Below, piece after piece: positions 31,908 through 42,700 of a DNA stretch of 64,000 nucleotides; position 1 is the stretch's first letter, and each line of letters opens with the position of its first letter. Below the pieces are notes generated by a model. It did not search any database. It saw only the letters and a program-made list of their open reading frames with translations, and was not told the origin of the DNA. The position numbers and the translations under genes are program-made. Source of the DNA: Variovorax sp. UMC13 (lineage in GTDB: Bacteria > Pseudomonadota > Gammaproteobacteria > Burkholderiales > Burkholderiaceae_C); contig NZ_LZZW01000016.1 in NCBI RefSeq assembly GCF_014170375.1, positions 158,524 through 222,523 on the forward strand, read 5' to 3'.

Positions 31908-33864
31908 TGACGGTACCGTGCTGGCTGGCGGCCACGGGCGTCGAGGCCTCGTTGCTGATCAGCAGCGCGGTGAGCTCGTCCAGGCGCCCCTGCAGGTCGG
32001 CCAGACCGCTTTCCTGCGCCGCGATCTCGGCCAGCCGCTCTTCGAGGTTGCCGGCCGCGCCCTGGATGCGTTCGACCGACTCCAGCCGCCGTCCGAAGCT
32101 GCGGCGGCGCTCCTTGAGCTGGGCGTCGAGCTGGGCGCCCGCGCCCTTGCTCCAGCGCTCCACCTCGGCCATCGCGGCCTCGTTGACCACGCGCAGCCGG
32201 CTCGCCAGCGCCCGCACCAGCTTGTCGCAGAAGTCGGCCTGGGCCAGCTTGATCAGGTTGCTCACGCCGAGATAGTGCAGGTGGCTGCGCTCGATCTGCG
32301 TGAGCTGCTGCTCGAAGCTCGTGAGGTCGGGCTCGGCCGGCGCCTGCAGCGTGAAGCCGTGCTCGGCATTGAGCTGCCGGAAGGTGGCGTGCAGCATCGA
32401 CTGGATCTCGCCCGTCGTGGCCTGCACCTCGCGCAGGTTGTTGCGCAGCGCATCGAAGGTCTCGCCGTACACCTTACGCACGCTGAGCTTGATGCCCGGG
32501 CGCTTGAGCGCCGCGGCGAGGCGGCCCATGTCGGCCTTGAGCGCCGTGTTGCCGAGCACCGCATAGACCTCGCGCAGCAGCTTGCCCTGCACCGAGCGCA
32601 CGGCCAGGATGCGCACGTTGCTGGACTCGAATTCGGATTGTTCCTGCTCGATGCGCCCGCGCATGTGGCGGATCACCGAGGCGTTCTTGCCGCGCAGGCC
32701 CTGCAGTTCCAGCGCCTGCTCGGAGAGGTCGCGCTGGCGCACATGCAGGAGGCGCGAGGCCTCGGCGCGCAGCGAGACGATGCCGGCATCGACGGCCAGG
32801 CGCAGCATGGTCTCGCGCTTGCCCAGCAGGCCTTCGCCCAGCACGGCCTCCAGGCCCGGCAGCCGGCTGGCCTGGAGCAGCGGCGCATCGCGGCGGATCT
32901 TGGCCTGCAGGCCCTTCTGCGCCGACACCGGCAGCACCTGCGGCAGCGGCACGCCCAGCAGCTCGGCCGCGCCCTGGCGCTGGCGTTCGATCTGCGCATC
33001 GATCTGCGCGGGCGTGCTCAGCGTGTCCCACAGGGTGTCGATCTTGTTGAGCACCACGATCCGGGTGTCGCCCGCATCGCCCTCGGTGACCAGGTGCTCG
33101 CGCCAGATGGCCAGGTCGGAACGGGTCACGCCGGTGTCGGCCCCGAGGATGAACACCACCGCATGGGCGCGCGGGATCAGGCTCACCGTGAGTTCGGGTT
33201 CGGCGCCGATGGCGTTGAGGCCGGGGGTGTCGAGGATCACCAGACCCTGCTCGAGCAGCGGGTGCGGCATGTTGAGCACCGCATGGCGCCAGCGCGGGAT
33301 CTCGACCCGGCCCTGGTCGTCGGGCAGCGGGTTGTCCTCGGGCGTGTCGTCGCTCCAGAAACCGAGCGCGCGCGCCTCGGCCAGCGGCACCCAGCGCACC
33401 TCGGCCACCTTGGCCATCGCTTCGGACAGCTGCGCCGCGTCCTCGACATCGATGGGCACGTCGACCCAGTGCGAGGGCTCGTCGCGCCAGTGCATCAGCG
33501 AGTGCGGTTCGGCGCGCGTCTCGATCGGCAGCAGCCGCAGGCTCGGCGGCTGGGCCGCGTCGTAGCCCAGTTCGGTCGGGCACATCGTGGTGCGGCCCGC
33601 GCTGGCCGGCATGATGCGGCGGCCGTAGCCGGCGAAGAAGATCGCATTGATCAGTTCCGACTTGCCGCGCGAGAACTCCGCCACGAAGGCCACCATGACC
33701 TTGCTGGTGCGCATCTGCGCCTCGAGTTCGCGCAGGCGCTCCGCCACGGCCTGGTCGAGCAACTCGTTCTCGGCGAGCCAGCCCGACAACCATTGCAGAC
33801 GCTTCGCGAAACTGCGGCGCCAGACGCCGTGCTGGTCGAATTGCTGGTTGAAGGAACGTGTCAA
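31897..33864 (-). CDS. Bacterial dynamin-like GTPase
   Basis: A 655-residue protein of the bacterial dynamin family. G1 motif VAEFSRGKSELINAIFF at 61-77 (GKS), G2-like SAGRTTMCPTEL, G3 ILDTPGLNAIGAEPE near 210, G4 VVLNKIDTLWD near 270. Then mostly helical stalk and coiled-coil regions to the end (ALELQGLRGKNASVIRHM). It has no clear transmembrane paddle by eye. Known bacterial dynamins remodel membranes or defend against phage, but many are single and of unknown function. Its fixed place between mutY and mutM (11-base overlap with mutY) suggests a housekeeping role in this lineage. Confidence 0.88.
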   Translation of the reverse strand: MTRSFNQQFDQHGVWRRSFAKRLQWLSGWLAENELLDQAVAERLRELEAQMRTSKVMVAFVAEFSRGKSELINAIFFAGYGRRIMPASAGRTTMCPTELGYDAAQPPSLRLLPIETRAEPHSLMHWRDEPSHWVDVPIDVEDAAQLSEAMAKVAEVRWVPLAEARALGFWSDDTPEDNPLPDDQGRVEIPRWRHAVLNMPHPLLEQGLVILDTPGLNAIGAEPELTVSLIPRAHAVVFILGADTGVTRSDLAIWREHLVTEGDAGDTRIVVLNKIDTLWDTLSTPAQIDAQIERQRQGAAELLGVPLPQVLPVSAQKGLQAKIRRDAPLLQASRLPGLEAVLGEGLLGKRETMLRLAVDAGIVSLRAEASRLLHVRQRDLSEQALELQGLRGKNASVIRHMRGRIEQEQSEFESSNVRILAVRSVQGKLLREVYAVLGNTALKADMGRLAAALKRPGIKLSVRKVYGETFDALRNNLREVQATTGEIQSMLHATFRQLNAEHGFTLQAPAEPDLTSFEQQLTQIERSHLHYLGVSNLIKLAQADFCDKLVRALASRLRVVNEAAMAEVERWSKGAGAQLDAQLKERRRSFGRRLESVERIQGAAGNLEERLAEIAAQESGLADLQGRLDELTALLISNEASTPVAASQHGTVSAT

Positions 33865-33939
33865 GGAGAGGGGCGTGAGAGTGGGCTCACAAAATATAGC
33901 ATTCGATACTGTGGCGGGCCTCCGAGGCCCGCCGGCGGC

Positions 33940-34755
33940 TCAGTACTTTTGGCAGTTCGGGCAGAAATAGGTGGAGCGCTGGCCCTGGCGCATCTGCCGC
34001 ACCGGCGTGGCGCAGACGCGGCAAGGCTCGCCGGCCCGGCCGTAGACCGTGGCTTCGATCTGGAAATGGCCGCTGTGGCCGTCGATGTTGGAGAAGTCGC
34101 GCAGCGTGGTGCCGCCCTGCTCCACCGCCCGCGCCAGCACCTGGCGCACCGCCGCGTGCAGCCGCAGCGCGCGCGGCCGGCTGATGCGCGAAGCCGCCAC
34201 GGTGGGCCGGATGCCCGCCAGGAACAGCACCTCCGACGCATAGATGTTGCCCACACCCACCACCACGTCGCCGGCCAAGAGCACCAGCTTGATCGGGGCC
34301 CGGCGCTTGCGCAGGCCGGCATGGAAGGCCTCGAAGTCGAAGCTGTCCTCCAGCGGCTCCATGCCCAGACCGCCCAGCAGCTTGAGCGCCAGCGGCGAGT
34401 CCTCGCCCTCCACATGGACCACCGCCCCGAAACGGCGCGGGTCGTTCAGGCGCAGGATGCCGCGGCTGGTGACCAGGTCGAAATGGTCGTGCGCGCCCGG
34501 CGGCGGCAGCACCGCATCGAAGCGCAGGCTGCCGGACATGCCCAGGTGCAGCAGCAGCAGGCCGGTGTCGAGCTCGACCAGCAGGTACTTGCCGCGCCGG
34601 CGCACGGTGCGCACTTCGCGCCCCACCAGCGTCTGCGGGTCGATGCCCAGCGCCCAGCGCAGCGGCTTGCCCATGCGCACCGCCTCGATGCGGGCGCCGG
34701 CGATGCGGTCGACGAAACCGCGGCGTGTGACTTCGACTTCGGGGAGTTCGGGCAT
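33940..34755 (-). CDS. mutM: Formamidopyrimidine-DNA glycosylase
   Basis: A 271-residue Fpg/MutM enzyme that excises 8-oxoguanine and nicks the abasic site. Seen: catalytic [12 protein letters not shown] at 2-13 (P2 nucleophile after Met removal, E3), the conserved lysine in GKYLLVELD, the helix-two-turn-helix [14 protein letters not shown] and the zinc finger CRVCATPV ... YFCPNCQ. Full length. It reads leftward, 75 bases ahead of the dynamin gene, and is divergent from the TPR gene at 34815. Confidence 0.95.
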   Translation of the reverse strand: MPELPEVEVTRRGFVDRIAGARIEAVRMGKPLRWALGIDPQTLVGREVRTVRRRGKYLLVELDTGLLLLHLGMSGSLRFDAVLPPPGAHDHFDLVTSRGILRLNDPRRFGAVVHVEGEDSPLALKLLGGLGMEPLEDSFDFEAFHAGLRKRRAPIKLVLLAGDVVVGVGNIYASEVLFLAGIRPTVAASRISRPRALRLHAAVRQVLARAVEQGGTTLRDFSNIDGHSGHFQIEATVYGRAGEPCRVCATPVRQMRQGQRSTYFCPNCQKY

Positions 34756-34814
34756 GGCGCGAGCGTGACACAGGAATGAGCGCCAAGGGAACCGGATGAC
34801 CCGCCGACGCTCTG

Positions 34815-36674
34815 ATGGAAAAGCCTTGGATTATTATGAGTTCGATGACCCCATCGCCCCGCCGACTCCGCCTTGCGGCGGCCCTCTCCCTCGTCTCGAT
34901 CGCCTTGGCCGCCCAGGCACAGCAGCCCCCCGCTGCCGTGCCGCCGGCCGCGGCGCCGACGAGCCCCGCGCCGATCATCGAGCGGACCCCGCCCGTGACC
35001 GATGCCGACGCCAAGCCCCCGGCCGACGGCGGGGCCAAGGCCTCGGCGCTGACGGCCGAGCTCTTCTACGAGGTGCTGGTGGGCGAGATCACCGCCCGCG
35101 GCGGCGATCCCGGGGCCGGCTATGCGCTGGTGCTCGACGCGGCCCGCCGCACCCGCGACGGCGCCCTGTTCCAGCGCGCGGTCGAGATCGCGCTGCAGTC
35201 GCGCTCGGGCGACGCCGCGCTGGCCGCGGCCCAGGCCTGGAAGGAAACGCTGCCGAATTCCCGCGAGGCGCGCCGCTTCGAGCTGCAGATCCTGATCGCG
35301 CTCAACCGCATCGCCGAGACGGCCGAGCCGCTGCGCGCCGCGATCGCCGCCACGCCGCTGCCCGAGCACCCGCTTTTGATGGCCGTCATCGCGCGCAACT
35401 ACGGCCGCGCCACCGACAAGAAGCTGGCCGCCTCGGTGGTCGAGCAGGCGCTGGTCGACGAGGTGAAGAACCCCGCCACGGCCGGCCTGGCCTGGACCAC
35501 CATCGGCCGCCTGCGGCTGCTCGCCGGCGACAGCACCGGCGCGCTCGAGGCGGCGATCCAGGGCCAGACGGCCGATCCGGCCTCCGACGGCCCGCCGCTG
35601 CTGGCGCTCGACCTGATGGACCCCGACCGGCCGCTGGCCGAACCGCTGGTCAAGCGCTACCTCGCCAGCCCCAAGGCGCTGCCCGAGTTGCGCATCGCCT
35701 ACGCCCGCGAGCTCATGGAAGCACGGCGCTACGCCGATGCGAGCACCGAGCTCACGGCCCTGACCACCGAGAAGCCCGTACTGCCCGGCCCCTGGGTGCT
35801 GCTGGGCAGCCTGCAGGCGCAGGCCCGCCAGGACGCGGCGGCCGAGACCTCGCTCAAGCGCTACGTCGCGCTGGCCGGCGCGCTGCCGGCCGAGGACGAG
35901 GCCCGGCGCGGCCTGACGCAGGCCTACCTGCTGCTGTCGCAGCTGGCCGAGCGGCGCAAGGACTTCGCCGAGGCCGACCGCTGGCTCTCGCGCTCGGACA
36001 GCGCGGAAGACGCGCTCGGCTGGCAGCTGCGCCGCGCGGGCCTGCTCGCGCGCCAGGGCAAGGTGCAGCAGGCGCGGGAGCTGGTGCGCGGGCTGCCCGA
36101 GCGCAACGAGGACGAGGGCAAGCAGAAGCTGCAGGCCGAAGTCCAGTTGCTGCGCGACGCCAAGCAGTACCAGCCGGCCTACGACCTGCTGGCCAAGGCC
36201 AGCGCCGCCTCGCCCCAGGACGCCGACCTGATCTACGACCAGGCCATGATGGCCGAGAAGCTCAACCGGCTCGACGAGATGGAGCGCCTGCTGCGCCGGC
36301 TGATCGAGCTGCGTCCCGACAACCAGAACGCCTACAACGCGCTGGGCTACTCCTTCGCCGATCGCAAGATCCGCCTGGAAGAAGCGCGCACGCTGATCCG
36401 CAAGGCGGTGCAGCTCGCACCGCAGGATCCGTTCATCGCCGACAGCCTGGGCTGGGTCGAGTTCCGGCTCGGCAACACCGCCGAGTCCCGGCGCATCCTG
36501 GAGGCCGCCTACACGCGCCGTGCCGATCCCGAGATCGGCGCCCACCTGGGCGAGGTGCTCTGGACCGCCGGCGAGCGCGAACGCGCGATGCGCATCTGGC
36601 GCGAAGCGGCCCAGGCCGACGCGGAGAACGAGACCCTGCAGGAGACGCTCAAGCGCCTGCGCATCAAGCTGTGA
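34815..36674 (+). CDS. Exported tetratricopeptide-repeat protein
   Basis: A 619-residue TPR protein with an N-terminal signal peptide ([19 protein letters not shown]). TPR helices run from about 70 to the end, clearest in the last third: [19 protein letters not shown], then [20 protein letters not shown], then [22 protein letters not shown] 34815 or ATG 34836 could be the start. Directly followed by and overlapping lolB (GTGA), which suggests a role near the outer membrane, probably as an assembly scaffold. It is typical of this position in Burkholderiales. Confidence 0.85.
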   Translation: MEKPWIIMSSMTPSPRRLRLAAALSLVSIALAAQAQQPPAAVPPAAAPTSPAPIIERTPPVTDADAKPPADGGAKASALTAELFYEVLVGEITARGGDPGAGYALVLDAARRTRDGALFQRAVEIALQSRSGDAALAAAQAWKETLPNSREARRFELQILIALNRIAETAEPLRAAIAATPLPEHPLLMAVIARNYGRATDKKLAASVVEQALVDEVKNPATAGLAWTTIGRLRLLAGDSTGALEAAIQGQTADPASDGPPLLALDLMDPDRPLAEPLVKRYLASPKALPELRIAYARELMEARRYADASTELTALTTEKPVLPGPWVLLGSLQAQARQDAAAETSLKRYVALAGALPAEDEARRGLTQAYLLLSQLAERRKDFAEADRWLSRSDSAEDALGWQLRRAGLLARQGKVQQARELVRGLPERNEDEGKQKLQAEVQLLRDAKQYQPAYDLLAKASAASPQDADLIYDQAMMAEKLNRLDEMERLLRRLIELRPDNQNAYNALGYSFADRKIRLEEARTLIRKAVQLAPQDPFIADSLGWVEFRLGNTAESRRILEAAYTRRADPEIGAHLGEVLWTAGERERAMRIWREAAQADAENETLQETLKRLRIKL

Positions 36675-37183
36675 AGGCCCGTCGCCACCTGTTGAAGGCC
36701 ACCGGCGCGGCGCTGGCCGCCGTGCTGCTCGCCGGCTGCGCGACGCCGGGCCGCCCCACCGCGACGGCGCCCGACGGCGATCGCCCCGAGAACTGGAGCG
36801 GCCGCATGTCCCTGCGCATCGACAGCGAGCCGGTCCAGACCTTCTCCGCGCTGTTCGACCTGCGCGGCGGGCCCGAGCGCGGCACGCTGACGCTCACCAC
36901 GCCGATCGGCAGCACCCTGGCCCAGCTCCAGTGGTCGCCCGGCGAAGCGCTGCTGAAGAACGGCAACGAGACCCGGCGCTACGCCTCGGTCGATGCGCTG
37001 ATCGAAGCGGCCACCGGCGCTTCGATCCCGGTCGGCGCGCTGTTCGGCTGGCTCGCCGGCCGCGACGAGACCGTGCCCGGCTGGCGCCCCGACCTCTCGC
37101 AACGAGCCGCGGGCCGCCTGCAGGCCGTGCGCGACGCGCCGCTGCCGCGGGCCGACCTGCGCATCGCCTTCGCCCGCGAATGA
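36671..37183 (+). CDS. lolB: Outer membrane lipoprotein receptor LolB
   Basis: A 170-residue lipoprotein from a GTG start overlapping the TPR gene stop. Signal peptide with lipobox LLAGC, cysteine at 23. The mature domain matches LolB: ENWSGRMSLRIDSEPVQTFS, then GGPERGTLTLTTPIGSTLAQ and the hydrophobic loop PVGALFGWLAG. Known: LolB receives lipoproteins from LolA and inserts them in the outer membrane. Overlaps ispE (ATGA), as lolB and ispE do in many proteobacteria. Confidence 0.9.
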   Translation: MKARRHLLKATGAALAAVLLAGCATPGRPTATAPDGDRPENWSGRMSLRIDSEPVQTFSALFDLRGGPERGTLTLTTPIGSTLAQLQWSPGEALLKNGNETRRYASVDALIEAATGASIPVGALFGWLAGRDETVPGWRPDLSQRAAGRLQAVRDAPLPRADLRIAFARE

Positions 37184-38028
37184 AAGCGCTCTACGACCTC
37201 CCGGCGCCGGCCAAGCTCAACACCTTCCTGCACATCACCGGCCGGCGAGACGACGGCTACCACCTGCTGCAGTCGGTGTTCATGCTGATCGACTGGTGCG
37301 ACACGCTGCACGTCGAGCTGCGCAGCGACGGCGGGCTGAGCCGCGAGGACCTGACCACGCCCCTGCCCGCCGACGACCTGGTGCTGCGGGCCGCGCGCGC
37401 GCTGCAGGCGCATGCCCGGCCCGGCCAGGGCGCGCACATCGGCGTGGCCAAGCACGTGCCGGCGCAGGCCGGCATGGGCGGTGGATCGTCGGATGCCGCC
37501 ACCTGCCTGCTGGCGCTCAACCGCCTGTGGAACCTGCGGTTGCCGCTGGCCACGCTCGAAGGCATCGGCCTGCGGCTGGGTGCCGACGTGCCTTTCTTCC
37601 TGCGCGGCCACAACGCCTGGGTCGAGGGCGTGGGGGAGAAGATCACCCCCATCACCCTGCCCGCGGCACGCTTCGCGGTGCTCAAGCCGGACGCCGGCCT
37701 GGAAACTTCATTAATTTTTGCAGCACCCGATTTGAATCGCTCAAATCCTGTTGCTATAATCTCTGGCTTTGCTGCACACAGCGGATCAGAAGCCTACGGT
37801 TTCGGTCACAACGACTTGCAGCCGGTTGCGCAGCGGCTTTGTCCCGCGGTCACCGACGCCATCGAATGGCTCGGTCGCCAAGGTTTGAAGGCGCGCATGA
37901 CAGGCTCCGGAAGCGCGGTGTTTGCAGTGATGTCGCATGAAGCGGATTTGCCACAAGAGCCCTCGGGCTGGCAGCTTCGACAATGCGACAATCTGGCCGC
38001 TCATCCCCTCCAGGGCTGGGCGGACTGA
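37180..38028 (+). CDS. ispE: 4-diphosphocytidyl-2-C-methyl-D-erythritol kinase
   Basis: A 282-residue GHMP kinase of the MEP isoprenoid pathway. Seen: LPAPAKLNTFLHITGRRDDG at 7-26, the ATP-binding PAQAGMGGGSSDAATCLLAL near 92-111, GADVPFFL and the C-terminal ARMTGSGSAVFAV. Base composition changes at about 37700: the last 320 bases are much richer in A/T and the codon choice shifts, and this stretch holds the tRNA-Gln/prs promoter. Overlaps lolB by ATGA. Confidence 0.95.
   Translation: MKALYDLPAPAKLNTFLHITGRRDDGYHLLQSVFMLIDWCDTLHVELRSDGGLSREDLTTPLPADDLVLRAARALQAHARPGQGAHIGVAKHVPAQAGMGGGSSDAATCLLALNRLWNLRLPLATLEGIGLRLGADVPFFLRGHNAWVEGVGEKITPITLPAARFAVLKPDAGLETSLIFAAPDLNRSNPVAIISGFAAHSGSEAYGFGHNDLQPVAQRLCPAVTDAIEWLGRQGLKARMTGSGSAVFAVMSHEADLPQEPSGWQLRQCDNLAAHPLQGWAD
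37732..37760 (+). promoter_or_regulatory. Strong sigma-70 promoter inside ispE
   Basis: TTGAAT at 37732-37737, exactly 17 bases, then a perfect TATAAT at 37755-37760 with an extended -10 TGC before it. It lies inside the ispE coding frame in locally A/T-rich DNA, about 310 bases before tRNA-Gln. It most likely starts the tRNA-Gln-prs-rplY transcript. A leader of about 300 bases within ispE would result. Confidence 0.8.
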
Positions 38029-38070
38029 AAAGAGAGATATCGGTTGACGGCCTCGGTCGTCAACCCGTGT

Positions 38071-38147
38071 AGGGGCGTCGCCAAGCTGGTTAAGGCACTG
38101 GATTTTGATTCCAGCATGCGAAGGTTCGAATCCTTCCGCCCCTGCCA
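38071..38147 (+). tRNA. tRNA-Gln(TTG)
   Basis: A 77-base cloverleaf with encoded CCA. Acceptor AGGGGCG pairs with CGCCCCT, the anticodon loop is TTTTGAT (anticodon TTG) on a CTGGA/TCCAG stem, and the T-loop is TTCGAAT. A hairpin (GGTTGACG / CGTCAACC, 38042-38065) sits immediately upstream and may guide 5' processing. Followed by the prs leader. Confidence 0.97.
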
Positions 38148-38157
38148 AAACACACCT

Positions 38158-38296
38158 CACGGCCGTTGGGCCGTGGGACATGAATCACGGCCTACAGGCC
38201 GTGATGCAAGAAATCCGCGGCGCCGCCGCGGCCAACGAGATTTGCAGCCGGTCGGCTGCAGAGACCACGAGAACACTGGCGGCTCCCTGAAGAGCC
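38158..38296 (+). promoter_or_regulatory. Five consecutive hairpins in the prs leader
   Basis: Between tRNA-Gln and prs: CACGGCC/GGCCGTG (38158-38175), ATCACGGCCT/AGGCCGTGAT (38184-38205, 2-base loop), CCGCGGCG/CGCCGCGG (38215-38231, 1-base loop), TGCAGCCG/CGGCTGCA (38243-38260, 2-base loop) and GGCTC/GAGCC (38281-38296). No T runs follow, so they are not terminators. They may protect mRNA, terminate or process the tRNA transcript, or regulate prs. Small loops also permit DNA cruciforms. Confidence 0.65.
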
Positions 38297-38318
38297 ATTT
38301 GCATTGCTGGACGCGCTC

Positions 38319-39293
38319 ATGCAGGCTCAACATCCTGACTTCATGGTTTTCACCGGCAATGCCAATCCGGGTCTTGCCGCGGAGATCGCTCAGCATCTCG
38401 GCACCGGTCTCGGCGCTGCCCGCGTGGGCCGCTTCTCCGACGGCGAAGTCACCGTCGAAATCAACCAGAACGTCCGCGCCCGCGATGTGTTCGTGGTCCA
38501 GTCGACCTGCGCGCCGACCAACGAAAACTTGATGGAACTGCTGATGATGGTCGATGCGCTCAAGCGCGCCTCGGCCGAGCGGATCAGCGCCGTCATCCCC
38601 TACTACGGCTACGCCCGCCAGGACCGCCGTCCGCGTTCGAGCCGCGTGCCGATCTCGGCCAAGGTGGTGGCCGACCTGCTGCAGACCGTGGGTGTGTCCC
38701 GCGTGCTCACGATGGACCTGCACGCCGACCAGATCCAGGGCTTCTTCGACATCCCGGTCGACAACATCTACGCTTCGCCGGTGCTGCTGGGCGACCTGCG
38801 CCAGAAGAACTACGAAGACCTGATCGTGGTCTCGCCCGATGTGGGCGGCGTGGTCCGTGCACGGGCACTGGCCAAGCAGCTGAACACCGACCTGGCCATC
38901 ATCGACAAGCGTCGCCCCAAGGCGAACGTGAGCGAAGTGATGAACGTGATCGGCGAGATCGACGGCCGCAACTGCGTGATCATGGACGACATGATCGACA
39001 CGGCCGGCACGCTGGTCAAAGCCGCCGAGGTGCTCAAGGAGCGCGGCGCCAAGAAGGTCTACGCCTACTGCACGCACCCGATCTTCTCGGGTCCGGCCAT
39101 CGAGCGCATCGCCCAGGGCTCGGCGCTCGACGAAGTCGTCGTGACCAACACCATCCCCCTTTCCGACACCGCGCTCGGCTGCAAGAAGATCCGTCAGCTC
39201 TCCGTGGCGCCGCTGATCGCCGAGACGATCCAGCGCATCTCCAAGGGCGAGTCGGTGATGAGTTTGTTCTCGGACCAGGACAACCTGTTCTGA
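38319..39293 (+). CDS. prs: Ribose-phosphate pyrophosphokinase
   Basis: A 324-residue PRPP synthase, from the ATG at 38319 ([20 protein letters not shown]). Seen: [40 protein letters not shown] (flexible ATP loop), [32 protein letters not shown] and the PRPP-binding [17 protein letters not shown] near 220-236. PRPP feeds nucleotide, histidine, tryptophan and NAD synthesis. No clear Shine-Dalgarno; the start could also be TTG 38304 or ATG 38343. Its leader is unusually structured. Confidence 0.96.
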   Translation: MQAQHPDFMVFTGNANPGLAAEIAQHLGTGLGAARVGRFSDGEVTVEINQNVRARDVFVVQSTCAPTNENLMELLMMVDALKRASAERISAVIPYYGYARQDRRPRSSRVPISAKVVADLLQTVGVSRVLTMDLHADQIQGFFDIPVDNIYASPVLLGDLRQKNYEDLIVVSPDVGGVVRARALAKQLNTDLAIIDKRRPKANVSEVMNVIGEIDGRNCVIMDDMIDTAGTLVKAAEVLKERGAKKVYAYCTHPIFSGPAIERIAQGSALDEVVVTNTIPLSDTALGCKKIRQLSVAPLIAETIQRISKGESVMSLFSDQDNLF

Positions 39294-39410
39294 TCTGAGC
39301 AAAAAGCAGGCTTCCCGCTCGGGAGGCCATTTTGAAACCGGCGCCGCACTGGTCGCGGTCGGCGCTCAAGAAGCGAGTGGCAATTGCGCCTTCGCTCCAA
39401 GGAGTTAACT

Positions 39411-40088
39411 ATGAAATTCGTCGCTTTTGAGCGCGCCAAGCAGGGCACGGGTGCGAGCCGCCGTCTCCGCGTTTCGGGCAAGACCCCCGGCATCGTCTAC
39501 GGTGGTGAAGCCACGCCCCAGCTGATCGAAATCGATCACAACGCGCTGTGGCATGCCCTGAAGAAGGAAGCCTTCCACGCCTCCATCCTCGAGATGGAAC
39601 TGGACGGCGCCGTGAGCAAGGTGCTGTTGCGCGACGTGCAATACCACCCCTTCCGTCCGCTGGTTCAGCACATCGACTTCCAACGCGTCGATGCCAAGAC
39701 CCGCATGACCATGAAGGTGCCGCTGCACTTCAAGGGCGAGGAAGAGTCCGAAGCCGTCAAGATCGAGCTGAACCTGGTCAACCACGTGACCACCGAACTC
39801 GAAGTCAACGGCCTGCCCGCCGAACTGCCCGAATTCATCGAGGTCGACCTGTCGGGCCTCAAGAAGAACGGCACCGTCACGCTCAAGGACATCAAGCTGC
39901 CGCGCGGCGTGAAGTGGGTCAGCCACGGCAAGCCGAACCTGGTGCTGGCCTCGGCCACCGCACCGGCGGCCGAAGAAGTCGACGCACCGGTGGCTGGCGC
40001 CGAAGCCGCTGCCGCCGCCGCACCGGCCGGCAAGGGTGGCAAGGCCGCGGCCAAGACCCCCGCTGCCAAGGCACCGGCGAAGAAGTAA
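39411..40088 (+). CDS. rplY: 50S ribosomal protein L25 / Ctc
   Basis: A 225-residue long-form L25 (CTC type) binding 5S rRNA. Seen: [40 protein letters not shown] and the TL5-type C-terminal domain VEVNGLP-like ([20 protein letters not shown]), then an alanine/lysine-rich tail ([19 protein letters not shown]). AAGGAG precedes the ATG at 39411. Followed by a strong terminator. Confidence 0.95.
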   Translation: MKFVAFERAKQGTGASRRLRVSGKTPGIVYGGEATPQLIEIDHNALWHALKKEAFHASILEMELDGAVSKVLLRDVQYHPFRPLVQHIDFQRVDAKTRMTMKVPLHFKGEEESEAVKIELNLVNHVTTELEVNGLPAELPEFIEVDLSGLKKNGTVTLKDIKLPRGVKWVSHGKPNLVLASATAPAAEEVDAPVAGAEAAAAAAPAGKGGKAAAKTPAAKAPAKK

Positions 40089-40110
40089 GCCTTCTCTGCC
40101 CTGCAGGACA

Positions 40111-40140
40111 ACGGCCCGCCTCGTGCGGGCCGTTTTCTTT
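40111..40140 (+). terminator. Intrinsic terminator after rplY
   Basis: Arms ACGGCCCGC / GCGGGCCGT with a 5-base loop, then TTTTCTTT. It ends the tRNA-Gln-prs-rplY unit; pth starts 23 bases later. Confidence 0.9.
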
Positions 40141-40162
40141 GGGGGCCCACGATAATCACCCC

Positions 40163-40813
40163 ATGATCAAGTTGTTCGTCGGCCTGGGCAACCCGGGCCC
40201 GGAGTACGAAGCCACGCGGCACAACGCGGGCTTCTGGTGGATCGACGCACTGGCGCGCGATCTGAAAGTCACGCTGGTGCCCGAGCGCGGCTACCACGGC
40301 TTCGTGGCGCGCGCGACGGTGAACGGGCGGCCGGTCTGGCTGCTCGAGCCCCAGACCTTCATGAACCTCTCGGGCAAGTCGGTGGCGGCGCTCGCGCGCT
40401 TCTTCAAGATCGAGCCCCAGGAGATCCTCGTGGTGCACGACGAACTCGACGTCGTGCCCGGCCAGGTCAAGCTCAAGTTCGGCGGCAGCCACGCGGGCCA
40501 CAACGGCCTGCGCGACATCCATGCGCAGCTGGGCACCGGCGACTACTGGCGGCTGCGCATCGGCATCGGCCACCCGGGCGTGAAGTCCGAGGTGGTGAAC
40601 TGGGTGCTCAAGAAACCGCTGAAGGAACAGCGCGAGGCCATCGACGACGCGCTCATCCGCACGCTGCATGCGGTGCCCGCGCTGCTGGCCGGCGAGATGG
40701 AGAAGGCCACGCTGCTGATCCACACCAGCAAGCCCCCACGCCCCAAACCGCCCCGGCGCGAACCGGGCGAGGGTCCGGCAGGCGAAGGAGCGAGCGAGCC
40801 CGCCGCACCCTGA
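40163..40813 (+). CDS. pth: Peptidyl-tRNA hydrolase
   Basis: A 216-residue enzyme recycling peptidyl-tRNA. Seen: [20 protein letters not shown] with catalytic H20, [35 protein letters not shown] with the catalytic aspartate and [21 protein letters not shown] basic, proline-rich extension ([18 protein letters not shown]) ends the protein. Adjacent rplY-pth is a common order. Confidence 0.96.
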   Translation: MIKLFVGLGNPGPEYEATRHNAGFWWIDALARDLKVTLVPERGYHGFVARATVNGRPVWLLEPQTFMNLSGKSVAALARFFKIEPQEILVVHDELDVVPGQVKLKFGGSHAGHNGLRDIHAQLGTGDYWRLRIGIGHPGVKSEVVNWVLKKPLKEQREAIDDALIRTLHAVPALLAGEMEKATLLIHTSKPPRPKPPRREPGEGPAGEGASEPAAP

Positions 40814-40858
40814 ACGCGGCGCCACCGAGCGACAGAGAAGGAAGGGAGAGACAAAAAA

Positions 40859-41287
40859 ATGAAAGTCCAGAGACTTCACCGCCCCATCGCCATCGCCTGC
40901 ATCGCGATGGCCGCCACGGCCCATGCAGCAGCCGGCACCTGGCGCTGCGGCAGCACCTACACCGACCAGCCCTGCCCAGGCGGCCAGGCCCTGCCCATCG
41001 ATGCGGCACCGGGCACCGAGCGGGTGCGCGCCGCCGACGAGCAGACGCGCCAGATGCAGGCCGCGGCCGCACGCATGGAGGCCGAACGCCTGCGCCGCGA
41101 CAAGGAGCGCCCGGCCCTGGTCCATCTGCCCGCGCCCTCGGCCGCCAAGGCACCCGTCGAACCGCACCGGATCGCGGGCCGCAAGGGCAAGGGGCGCAAG
41201 GCCGACGATCTCTTCACCGCGGCCGGTCCCGGCACGGCCAAAGCCCCGAGGAAGAAAAAGGCCGCGAAGGCCCAGGCCGCCGGCTGA
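40859..41287 (+). CDS. DUF4124-like exported basic protein
   Basis: A 142-residue protein with a signal peptide (AIACIAMAATAHAAA). The mature start WRCGSTYTDQPCPGGQALPI matches the short two-cysteine DUF4124-type domain (usually W/Y-x-D-x-x-G-x-x-x-Y-t/s-D-x-P-C). A charged helical linker and a lysine-rich tail (KAPRKKKAAKAQ) follow. Function unknown. It begins 45 bases after pth and ends next to convergent fdxA-like. Confidence 0.75.
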   Translation: MKVQRLHRPIAIACIAMAATAHAAAGTWRCGSTYTDQPCPGGQALPIDAAPGTERVRAADEQTRQMQAAAARMEAERLRRDKERPALVHLPAPSAAKAPVEPHRIAGRKGKGRKADDLFTAAGPGTAKAPRKKKAAKAQAAG

Positions 41288-41302
41288 AGCCGGCGCGCGG
41301 GT

Positions 41303-42606
<1,304 letters not shown>

Positions 42607-42700
42607 CGCCCCCCAGCTTTTCACACCGCTTCGCGGCGTGTAACTCCACCCCCCAAGGGGGAGGCGCGGCCCGCCTTGGGGCGGCCCGGCGGCGGCCGCT
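42607..42700. repeat. Dispersed GC-rich hairpin repeat between dppB and dppC
   Basis: A 94-base non-coding insert inside an operon. It holds a hairpin (CACACCGC / GCGGCGTG around TTC(G)), a second with CCCCC/GGGGG around AA and a third around GGCGCGGCCCGCC / GGGGCGGCCC. This composition (TTTTCACACCGCTTCGCGGC, then CCCCCAAGGGGG) matches short repeats I associate with many Comamonadaceae genomes. Similar to REP elements; they often sit within operons and may tune downstream mRNA. Confidence 0.6.

Noticed and set aside
31783..34779. A 998-codon plus-strand frame
   Set aside because: Antisense of the dynamin-like, mutY and mutM genes, all of which have intact catalytic motifs.
38042..38065. Intrinsic terminator of ispE
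   Set aside because: A stem exists (GGTTGACG/CGTCAACC) but no T run follows; treated as part of the tRNA-Gln leader instead.
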